A stretch of DNA of 6,176 bases. It comes from Myxococcales bacterium (GTDB taxonomy: Bacteria; Myxococcota_C; UBA6777). The notes under the pieces were generated by a model. That model ran no database searches. It was not told the DNA's origin and was given only the letters and a program-made list of their open reading frames with translations. Below are positions 1-5,741 of the stretch, piece by piece. Position 1 is the first letter of the stretch, and the number at the start of each line of letters is the position of its first letter. The stretch is taken from contig JALTMC010000247.1 of assembly GCA_027005175.1 (NCBI GenBank), positions 1 to 6,176 on the forward strand, given 5' to 3'. Position numbers and translations under genes: made by a program.

Positions 1-134
1 GTCGAGTACAACTCCATGGACTCCCAGTGCCCAAGAAGCTTGCGTTCCAAAGCAGGTAAGTTGGCTCGCATCGAAAAAGACGTGTGTGGCAAACACAAAC
101 TTGCCTTCAGATCAGTCACACGCTCAGATTTCAT
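1..134 (-). CDS. ileS: Isoleucyl-tRNA synthetase, N-terminal fragment (runs off the left edge)
   Basis: This is the first 44 codons of a minus-strand gene that starts at the ATG complementary to 132-134 and stays open to base 1. The product begins MKSERVTDLKASLCLP and continues with TSFSMRANLPALERKLLGHW. That follows the start of bacterial IleRS, where the E. coli protein has YKSTLNLPETGFPMRGDL, a conserved Glu, then W and LY. IleRS is the cytoplasmic class I synthetase that charges tRNA-Ile. Its HIGH and KMSKS motifs and editing domain would lie outside the window. The start is chosen because the IleRS match begins only about 8 residues after it. The only nearby purine-rich site is GGGG about 12 bases upstream, so the ribosome binding site is weak. 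The gene is divergent from epmA. The identification rests on an N-terminal match made by eye from memory. Confidence 0.88.
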   Translation of the reverse strand, partial: MKSERVTDLKASLCLPHTSFSMRANLPALERKLLGHWESMELYS

Positions 135-202
135 AAAATTTAATAACCCCAGTACCGCAAAGAACAAAACCCTCAAAGAGGCACCCAGAAAGAGAGACTC
201 CC

Positions 203-242
203 CTTGCTTCCAAACTTCTACATTTATAGAAGGAAGGGCAAG
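203..242. other. Imperfect inverted repeat in the presumed ileS leader
   Basis: CTTGC (203-207) pairs with GCAAG (238-242), TTCC (208-211) with GGAA (232-235), and TTCTA (216-220) with TAGAA (227-231). Two bulged bases and a small internal loop separate the stems. On the ileS side this would fold in the 5' leader RNA. No run of T follows it, and no T-box or other known riboswitch core is recognisable. Its function is unknown, and it may be chance. Confidence 0.3.
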
Positions 243-268
243 TTATCTTGTAGACCCCAGTTTGTCAA
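240..268 (-). promoter_or_regulatory. Candidate ileS promoter
   Basis: On the minus strand a perfect -35 hexamer, TTGACA, lies at 268-263. It is followed after 17 bases by TAACTT at 245-240, which matches the -10 consensus at only 3 of 6 positions. Transcription from here would give an ileS leader of roughly 100 bases. The -35 lies inside the palindrome at 263-281. The site is inferred from consensus alone. Confidence 0.35.
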
Positions 269-275
269 ATACGAT
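248..275 (+). promoter_or_regulatory. Candidate epmA promoter
   Basis: TTGTAG at 248-253 (-35, 3 of 6 positions) and TACGAT at 270-275 (-10, 4 of 6) are separated by 16 bases. Transcription would begin near 282, about 30 bases before the epmA start. The -10 covers the centre of the 263-281 palindrome, so a protein bound there would block the polymerase. Support is by consensus only and is weak. Confidence 0.25.
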
Positions 276-281
276 TTGACA
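263..281. promoter_or_regulatory. Perfect palindrome between divergent ileS and epmA, likely operator
   Basis: TGTCAAAT and its exact reverse complement ATTTGACA flank the 3-base centre ACG, giving a 19-bp dyad. It sits between divergent genes and overlaps a candidate -35 for ileS and a candidate -10 for epmA. That is a typical position for a dimeric repressor. I do not recognise a specific regulator from the sequence. Each arm also carries TTGACA, so part of the symmetry could simply be two -35 elements facing opposite ways. Confidence 0.5.
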
Positions 282-313
282 CACAACAACACGAAAGTCG
301 GAACCAAAGAAAG

Positions 314-1336
314 ATGAATCCTAAACCCCCTGTGCCCAACATCCATTGTCAGCCGAAAAAAGAGCATGATTTGATGGCATATCGCAGCAGACTGCTACAA
401 CAGATCAGACGTTTCTTTTTGGATCGCGACTTTTTGGAGGTTGAGACCCCTATTCTGATACCGTCGGCCGATCCATCGCCCCATCTCGACTCTTTCCAGA
501 CCGAATATCGAGACCTACAGGGCAAACACCAAAGATTGTACCTGCAAACCTCGCCTGAGTTTGCCATGAAACGGCTTGTGGCCGCAGGCTACTCCCGAAT
601 TTTCCAGATCTGTAAGTTCTTTCGCAACGGTGAGATTACCCCCACGCACAACCCTGAGTTTACGGGTCTTGAGTGGTATATCACACAAGCAGATTATCAC
701 ACCCTGATGGAGTATACGGAGCAGATGGTTCGCGCCGTTTATCCACACTCCACCCTGACATACCAGAGACATACTGTTGATCTGGAACAGCCTTGGGAAA
801 GGCTGACAGTGCATGAGTCCATCCAACGCTACGCCAACTGCACGCTCCCCCCCTCCATCTCCCTTGAATCCCTACAAGATGCCTGCCGCGACCTCAACCT
901 GAGCGTCAACCCCGACGATCAGTGGGATGACCTCTTCTTTAAGATCTTCCTCACCTATGTGGACCCACAACTGGGTCTTCAGCGCCCTGTCTTTCTTACC
1001 GACTACCCCATCCAAATGGCCGCACTCTCACGCGCCAAACCCGAAGCCCCTTACCTCGCAGAACGTGTCGAACTCTATATCGCAGGAGTTGAGTTGGCCA
1101 ACGGCTACAGTGAACTCACCGATGCATCCGAACAAAAACAACGATGGGAAGATGAAGTTGCGCTCCGAGAGGTCAACCTCGCTCCCTTCCAAGGAAGTCT
1201 TGACGAAGGTCTCCTCAATGCCCTTGCTTGGGGCATGCCGCCCACCGCTGGTATCGCCTTCGGACTGGACCGCCTCATCATGCTCCTACGCAACGCCCCC
1301 ACAATACAGGAGGTGTTGCCATTTCCTGCCGAGTAG
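314..1336 (+). CDS. epmA: Elongation factor P--(R)-beta-lysine ligase
   Basis: EpmA (also PoxA, GenX or YjeA) is a LysRS paralogue that activates (R)-beta-lysine with ATP and attaches it to a conserved lysine of elongation factor P, helping ribosomes through polyproline stretches. The 340-residue protein is close to the usual size of about 325 and lacks the LysRS anticodon-binding domain. Class II motifs are visible: motif 1 around VETPILIPSADPS (43-55), TSPEF at 79-83, motif 2 FRNGEITPTHNPEFTGLEWY (103-122), ELANGYSELTDA (260-271) and motif 3 GIAFGLDR (313-320). Ala315 aligns with E. coli EpmA Ala298, where true LysRS has Gly, which favours beta-lysine over L-lysine. ATG 314 is the first start after an in-frame stop at 251. 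Only AAAGAAAG precedes it, so the ribosome binding site is poor. Neither efp nor epmB, which makes beta-lysine, is in the window. Confidence 0.93.
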   Translation: MNPKPPVPNIHCQPKKEHDLMAYRSRLLQQIRRFFLDRDFLEVETPILIPSADPSPHLDSFQTEYRDLQGKHQRLYLQTSPEFAMKRLVAAGYSRIFQICKFFRNGEITPTHNPEFTGLEWYITQADYHTLMEYTEQMVRAVYPHSTLTYQRHTVDLEQPWERLTVHESIQRYANCTLPPSISLESLQDACRDLNLSVNPDDQWDDLFFKIFLTYVDPQLGLQRPVFLTDYPIQMAALSRAKPEAPYLAERVELYIAGVELANGYSELTDASEQKQRWEDEVALREVNLAPFQGSLDEGLLNALAWGMPPTAGIAFGLDRLIMLLRNAPTIQEVLPFPAE

Positions 1337-1374
1337 CCACAAAAAAAGTACGAACGTGACACCCCTGTTTACGT

Positions 1375-1404
1375 TTGACGAGGCCCCCTCTCTCCTGCTA
1401 CCCT
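1375..1404 (+). promoter_or_regulatory. Candidate promoter for the Pls-like synthetase gene
   Basis: The 131-bp gap after epmA contains TTGACG at 1375-1380 (5 of 6 matches to the -35) and, after 18 bases, TACCCT at 1399-1404, preceded by an extended -10 TG at 1396-1397. The start codon follows about 60 bases later. No terminator hairpin is visible after the epmA stop, so read-through from epmA is also possible. Support is by consensus only. Confidence 0.3.
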
Positions 1405-1467
1405 GTGGACACGAAACATACCGCCAACGACCTATAGCAAACCTATATCCCTCATGATGGTGTCCTC

Positions 1468-4400
1468 TTGTCTACCACTCTTTTGCATCAGATCTTTTCT
1501 CAAACCGCCCAAATATACCCCGAGCAAATCGCTGTGGAGATCCCTCCCTCCGAGACTTGCCCTGAACGTCAGCAGTTCACGTATCGAGAGATGGAGGAGA
1601 TGTCGGACATCTGGGCTTCTCAGCTCGCTCCTCAGCTCGACCCCGAAGCGATCGTTGCGATAGGACTCCCCCGCTCCTCTCACCATCTCTATCTAGCCCA
1701 GCTCGCGGTGTTGAAGGCTGGTGGAGCTTATACGTGTATCGATCCATCCTTTCCTCAAGAACGCATTCAGTTTATCCTGGAAGATGCCCAGGTATCACAG
1801 ATACTCACAGATGTTGAGTACCAACCCATTTTCGAACAAGCGACAACAAATAGCTCAACCAAGAGACATGTTTGGAATGTGATGTCAGACATGCCTGACA
1901 CAACCAACACAAATGACACAGCAAAGACGAACAAGTTACCACAAGCGATTCCTTCCTCTGGGTTGGCTTATGTGATCTATACGTCGGGAACAACCGGAAA
2001 ACCTAAGGGAGTGATGATTGAGCATCGAAGTATTGTCAACCTGGTACAATCCGATCAAGCCTACTTTTCATTAACTCCAGAGGATCGAGTGGCACAAAGT
2101 TCCTCGGCAGTGTACGACTCCTCCATCGAAGAGATCTACTTGGCCTTTGCAGTGGGTGCCACTCTTGTTGTTCTCAATGACGAAGTTGTACGCCTAGGTC
2201 CTGACTTGATTCCATGGTTACAACAAGAACGTATCTCTGTGTTTTGCCCTCCACCGACATTGTTGCGCACAACCCTATGTGACAATCCACAGCAAGCTCT
2301 ACCGGCCCTCAAGCTTCTCTATGTTGGAGGAGAGGCCCTCTCCTCCGAACTTGCTGACCGCTGGGCTGCCGGTCGCTGGATGGAAAATGGCTATGGACCC
2401 ACGGAATGTACCGTCACTGTTGTACGTGGCAAAGTCGAAGTGGGAAAGCCTGTCACCATCGGCAAGCCCGTTGTTGGGCACACTGCCTTGGTCCTGGATC
2501 AGGAGTTGCAAAAAGTTCCCCCTGGAGCCCCTGGTGAATTGTGTATCAACGGTATCGGAGTCGCACGCGGCTATCTCAATCGCCCCATGTTAACCCAGGA
2601 AAAGTTTGTAGAGCACAAGCAATGGGGACGGATCTATCGCACAGGAGACCTGGTTCAACGCCTGGAATCTGGCGATTTAAGCTATCTTGGCCGTATCGAC
2701 TCTCAGGTAAAGATTCGCGGTTACCGGGTGGAGTTGGAATCGATCGAGTCACATATTTGCTCCTGGGATGGCATACAAGACGCCGCTTGTAAAGTACAAG
2801 GAGAAGGGGCCACACAACAACTGGTCGCCTTCTTTGTTCCCACAAAAGGAGCGTCTCCTGATGTGACAGAGATACAAGGCTATCTCCGCCAACAATTGCC
2901 AGACTATATGGTTCCGGCACATATCGCCCCTATCGACGAACTCCCGATGAGCCCAACCAGCGGCAAGCTTGACAGAAAAGCTCTACCCACGATCTCTTTT
3001 GCCCTAGTCCGTGAAGGCGAGTGGGTCGCTGCCAACGATCCAAAAGAAGAGATTCTCGTAGAGATCATCTCGAGACGATTAGGCTATACCGAGCCGATCT
3101 CAACGCATGACGATTTCTTCGCTTTGGGAGGCAACTCTGTCCTGGCAGCACAAGTCATCTCTCAACTACGCAAGAGCCCAGAGACATCCGCCTTAACCGT
3201 TCGCGATTTGTACGAAGCTCCCACAGTGACAGGGTTGGCAAAAAAGCTCGCACAAGCAGAGAGAACCCCCGCACCACATCACAACGCAAACCTGCTTCAT
3301 TCTCGCCTACAGGCACTCACGGTCAGTGACACAGCGAGACCTCTTTGGGTCTCAACCCTACAACTTCTCTGGATCTTGACTGTGTTGTTTGTAGGGTCCA
3401 ATGTTGGCTACTTTGTGGGTTTTAAAATCTTTCCATGGTTGCTTCGACTTCTCGGTCTGGTGCCCTTCCTCTTGTTGTCGCCTTTGATTGGCTTGACGCT
3501 CTTTGTTCTCTACCTTCCCATCTCTGTCGGTCTCGCTGTGGCTGCTAAAAAGTTACTTATTGGCACGTATCAACCCGGTCGTTACCCCGTTTGGGGAAAA
3601 TTTTACTGGCGCAACTGGCTCGTCCAGCAGTTGGTTGGAGGGATTCCTTGGGGACTGCTCGGTGGTACGATCTTCAAGTGTACTTTGTTGCGACTACTTG
3701 GAGCCAAGATCGGAAAAAATGTCCACATTCACAACGGTGTCAATATCACAAGCGGATGGGATCTCCTCACTTTGGGAGATCATGTCTCTCTCGGTAGAGA
3801 CGCAGCCTTGCGGCTTGTAGACCTACAAGAAGGACACCTCGTTGCTGGCCCCATCACCGTAGGGGATAACGCAACCCTGGAAACACGAGCAGGGCTGTCC
3901 CCCTTCACAGAGGTACAAGAAGGAGGTTTTCTCACAAATCTCTCCATGCTTCCGTCATTTTCAACCCTACCTTCGGGTGAGATGTGGGACGGTGTACCCG
4001 CCTGCAAGATCGGCCAATCTCCTGATGCGGAAACCCCTTTGCTTTCCGAACCCTCCTGGACACCGCAACGTCACGGAGTGGCTCTCATCCTCTCCCGCTC
4101 TCTCTTGGGCTGGGTGTTTGCTTTGCCAGGGCTTCTGCTGGCGATAGGGATGATTGTATACTGGCAACTCACCGTTGAGATGGCGCTGAGGTGGCTCTTC
4201 TCTCCCTACCAATATGGCACCTTCATCATAGGCTTGCTGCTCAGTATCCTGGTCATCGGATTGATGCTTTGGTTACCAATCCAGGCCCTATGTTTACGAT
4301 GGCTTGGAACAATCAAACCAGGAACATACCCTCGTTGGGGAAAAACACATATTGTGTGGTGGTTGAAAAGCCAACTGCTGGAAGGAGCGGGAAACACCCT

Positions 4401-5475
4401 CAGTGGTACGATGTTTTGGCCCACCTGGCTGCGAATGTCGGGCATGACGATTGGACCCAACTGCGAGATCAGCAGTATCATGGAGGTCACACCCGAGCTT
4501 GTCTCCATCGGAGAACAGAGTTTCTTCGCAGACGGCATCTACCTGGGAACTCCCCGCTTTCACCAAAACACCTTTGTATGCAAACACACGTCCTTTGGCC
4601 CAGGCACCTTTTTAGGAAATCATGCGGTGATTCCCGCAGGAAACCAACTACCGCCCGACATCCTTTTGGGCATCGCAACCGTAGGAAAAGAGCAACAAGT
4701 CAAGTCTGGAACATCATGGTTTGGGCACCCCGCCTTTGCTTTACCTCGCCGTGAAGTGATCGATTGTGATATCAGCCTCACACACAAACCTTCCTGGATT
4801 CGATGGTTCAGCCGCTTCTACTGGGAGTTCTCGCGATTCTTTTTGGGAATCTTTCCTTTTCTCCTGCTCCTCTTTTGGTTTAAAACATTGCCCTATTGGT
4901 GGAGCAGCTCAACGACCATCTTTTTCGGCCTGATTGTGCCTCTCTATACGTTGACTGCGATGTTTTTACTTTGCTTTACGATCTTTGTCATGAAGTGGGT
5001 GCTGCTGGGCAAGACAAAGCCTGGGCAACACCCGCTTTGGTCTTGTTGGTGCAGTCGATGGGATTTCTTGTATGTGGCATGGGGAGCTTATGCTCGCAGG
5101 ACTCTCGCACCTCTGGAAGGCTCGCTATGGCTGGCCTGGTGGCTGCGTGCCATGGGAGTTCATGTTGGTCGCCGGGTCGTCCTGGGTGGTGGATTTTCCC
5201 AGGTCGTCGACCCGGACATGCTGTTCTTTGAAGACCATGCAACTGTAGCTTGTGCCTTTCAAGCACACAGTTTTGAAGATCGTGTCCTCAAAATGGACCA
5301 TGTCCACATTCGTGCCGGTAGTACCGCAGGAACAAGCTCTATTTTGATGTACGGTGCAGACCTCCAAGAAGGCGCACACGTAGGACCACAGAGTGTGGTG
5401 ATGAAACATGAGATGTTGTTGCCTCACCACTATTATCTCGGCTGTCCCTCCCGCTCCTTGGGAGATATTAAATAG
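1468..5475 (+). CDS. Pls-like single-module membrane nonribosomal peptide synthetase (A-T-three TM/beta-helix repeats)
   Basis: The 1335-residue protein starts with an adenylation domain (about 4-510). Its core motifs are FTYREM (37-42), LKAGGAYTCIDP (82-93), YTSGTTGKPKG (171-181), YDSSIEE (216-222), NGYGPTE (307-313), YRTGD (390-394), GRIDSQVKIRGYRVE (408-422) and SGKLDR with catalytic Lys500. A carrier domain follows (about 525-597), with LGGNS and phosphopantetheine Ser557. The rest (629-1335) has six hydrophobic segments and three hexapeptide-like domains. There is no condensation, epimerisation or thioesterase domain. This matches the Pls/PosA family. In Streptomyces Pls, about 1319 residues, the C-terminal tandem domains join lysines into epsilon-poly-lysine. 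Here the product is unknown, though a basic amino acid is plausible. The protein should be in the inner membrane and needs a phosphopantetheinyl transferase not present here. The start is TTG 1468: no ATG, GTG or TTG lies between it and the in-frame stop at 1435, and the next start would remove the conserved N-terminus. The ribosome binding site is weak. Confidence 0.88.
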   Translation: MSTTLLHQIFSQTAQIYPEQIAVEIPPSETCPERQQFTYREMEEMSDIWASQLAPQLDPEAIVAIGLPRSSHHLYLAQLAVLKAGGAYTCIDPSFPQERIQFILEDAQVSQILTDVEYQPIFEQATTNSSTKRHVWNVMSDMPDTTNTNDTAKTNKLPQAIPSSGLAYVIYTSGTTGKPKGVMIEHRSIVNLVQSDQAYFSLTPEDRVAQSSSAVYDSSIEEIYLAFAVGATLVVLNDEVVRLGPDLIPWLQQERISVFCPPPTLLRTTLCDNPQQALPALKLLYVGGEALSSELADRWAAGRWMENGYGPTECTVTVVRGKVEVGKPVTIGKPVVGHTALVLDQELQKVPPGAPGELCINGIGVARGYLNRPMLTQEKFVEHKQWGRIYRTGDLVQRLESGDLSYLGRIDSQVKIRGYRVELESIESHICSWDGIQDAACKVQGEGATQQLVAFFVPTKGASPDVTEIQGYLRQQLPDYMVPAHIAPIDELPMSPTSGKLDRKALPTISFALVREGEWVAANDPKEEILVEIISRRLGYTEPISTHDDFFALGGNSVLAAQVISQLRKSPETSALTVRDLYEAPTVTGLAKKLAQAERTPAPHHNANLLHSRLQALTVSDTARPLWVSTLQLLWILTVLFVGSNVGYFVGFKIFPWLLRLLGLVPFLLLSPLIGLTLFVLYLPISVGLAVAAKKLLIGTYQPGRYPVWGKFYWRNWLVQQLVGGIPWGLLGGTIFKCTLLRLLGAKIGKNVHIHNGVNITSGWDLLTLGDHVSLGRDAALRLVDLQEGHLVAGPITVGDNATLETRAGLSPFTEVQEGGFLTNLSMLPSFSTLPSGEMWDGVPACKIGQSPDAETPLLSEPSWTPQRHGVALILSRSLLGWVFALPGLLLAIGMIVYWQLTVEMALRWLFSPYQYGTFIIGLLLSILVIGLMLWLPIQALCLRWLGTIKPGTYPRWGKTHIVWWLKSQLLEGAGNTLSGTMFWPTWLRMSGMTIGPNCEISSIMEVTPELVSIGEQSFFADGIYLGTPRFHQNTFVCKHTSFGPGTFLGNHAVIPAGNQLPPDILLGIATVGKEQQVKSGTSWFGHPAFALPRREVIDCDISLTHKPSWIRWFSRFYWEFSRFFLGIFPFLLLLFWFKTLPYWWSSSTTIFFGLIVPLYTLTAMFLLCFTIFVMKWVLLGKTKPGQHPLWSCWCSRWDFLYVAWGAYARRTLAPLEGSLWLAWWLRAMGVHVGRRVVLGGGFSQVVDPDMLFFEDHATVACAFQAHSFEDRVLKMDHVHIRAGSTAGTSSILMYGADLQEGAHVGPQSVVMKHEMLLPHHYYLGCPSRSLGDIK
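3352..5472 (+). repeat. Threefold protein-level repeat inside the Pls-like synthetase: two TM helices plus a left-handed beta-helix domain
   Basis: Residues 629-1335 fall into three units. Each opens with two hydrophobic segments: about 629-650 and 655-695, 869-900 and 915-947, then 1122-1140 and 1151-1178. Next comes a shared motif: PGRYPVWGK (703-711), PGTYPRWGK (951-959) and PGQHPLW (1185-1191). A domain rich in hexapeptide-like steps follows, for example LTLGDHVSLGRDA (767-779), and ends in a GxPA-type turn: GVPA (842-845), GHPA (1086-1089) and GCPS (1325-1328). Such folds are typical of acyltransferases. In Pls, three such domains catalyse amide-bond formation in place of a condensation domain. 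The third unit is the most diverged: WGK has become WSC and GxPA has become GCPS. The units are not close repeats at DNA level. Confidence 0.75.
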
Positions 5476-5478
5476 TCT

Positions 5479-5520
5479 GGGATGCATCCCTGGTGCTTTT
5501 CCTTCCTCTCATCGGGAAGG
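5479..5520 (+). terminator. Possible transcription end of the synthetase gene (two small hairpins)
   Basis: Three bases after the stop, GGGATGCATCCC (5479-5490) can form a short GC stem. It is followed by TGGTGCTTTT, with a four-T run at 5497-5500. CCTTCC (5501-5506) then pairs with GGAAGG (5515-5520) across an 8-base loop. The first stem has at most four pairs around a TGCA loop, and the T run is short and displaced by six bases. At best this is a weak Rho-independent terminator. It is listed because of its position. Confidence 0.25.
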
Positions 5521-5570
5521 TCCGCATCGTTGCCAATTCGCCCTCGACACTCTGGCTTACCACATCCACA

Positions 5571-5591
5571 AAATTCAACCTGGTTGAATTT
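5571..5591. promoter_or_regulatory. Perfect inverted repeat with an extra half-site upstream of mrp
   Basis: AAATTCAACC (5571-5580) and its exact complement GGTTGAATTT (5582-5591) flank a single T. The half-site TTCAACCTG occurs at 5574-5582 and again at 5590-5598, 16 bases later, giving three half-sites in a row. It could be an operator for mrp, about 150 bases upstream of the start, or an AT-rich hairpin ending synthetase transcripts. Only three Ts follow, so the operator reading is slightly preferred. The binding protein is not known. Confidence 0.45.
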
Positions 5592-5679
5592 CAACCTGTT
5601 CCCTCTTGCCATTCGCAGCACTCTCTGCTATTGCCCTCAGACTTGCAGCATCCCCTTTTGGGAATGAGAACACGGTGTT

Positions 5680-5709
5680 TTGTTGTTGCCCTTGAAGTAG
5701 CAATAAAAT
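5680..5709 (+). promoter_or_regulatory. Candidate mrp promoter
   Basis: TAAAAT at 5704-5709 matches the -10 consensus at 5 of 6 positions. TTGTTG at 5680-5685 is a weak -35 (3 of 6) at 18-base spacing. Transcription would start near 5716, about 26 bases before the mrp start codon. Support is by consensus only. Confidence 0.35.
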
Positions 5710-5741
5710 GAGAGGCAACCCCCTGGAAAAGGAAGATAGAC

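Larger units (their letters stand above)
5476..5741. other. Intergenic region between the synthetase gene and mrp
   Basis: This 266-bp stretch has no convincing gene. Short open frames (5482-5667 and 5493-5711) have no recognisable domain or ribosome binding site. It holds a 12-base self-complementary sequence at 5479-5490, a stem at 5501-5520, a perfect palindrome at 5571-5591 and a weak promoter candidate at 5680-5709. The gap suggests that mrp is transcribed separately from the synthetase gene. Confidence 0.6.

Noticed and set aside
151-160. AGTACCGCAA resembling the T-box GGTACCGCG core
   Set aside because: It is on the plus strand while ileS is on the minus strand. No specifier stem or antiterminator is recognisable, and the epmA start is over 150 bases away.
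135-240. Upstream in-frame extension of ileS encoding a hydrophobic stretch
   Set aside because: The frame stays open without a stop, but the IleRS similarity begins just after the ATG at 132-134. The extension has only TTG-type starts and does not resemble IleRS.
16-279. 87-codon open frame on the plus strand
   Set aside because: Its first half lies opposite the recognisable ileS 5' end and the rest covers the divergent promoter region. The product has no recognisable domain or ribosome binding site.
314-1336. Reading the epmA product as a true lysyl-tRNA synthetase
   Set aside because: The anticodon-binding domain is absent, the length is 340 residues, and Ala rather than Gly occupies the discriminating position in motif 3.
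927-1457. 176-codon plus-strand open frame overlapping the epmA 3' end
   Set aside because: It is a shadow of epmA in another frame. The composition is Ser/Pro-rich with no domain, while the epmA frame has clear class II motifs to its end.
5125-5487. 120-codon antisense open frame in the synthetase gene
   Set aside because: It lies opposite the clearly coding third beta-helix unit and shows no recognisable domain.
5493-5711. 72-codon open frame (and the overlapping 5482-5667 frame) between the synthetase gene and mrp
   Set aside because: Neither has a ribosome binding site or recognisable domain, and both run across the palindrome at 5571-5591 and nearby regulatory-looking sequence.
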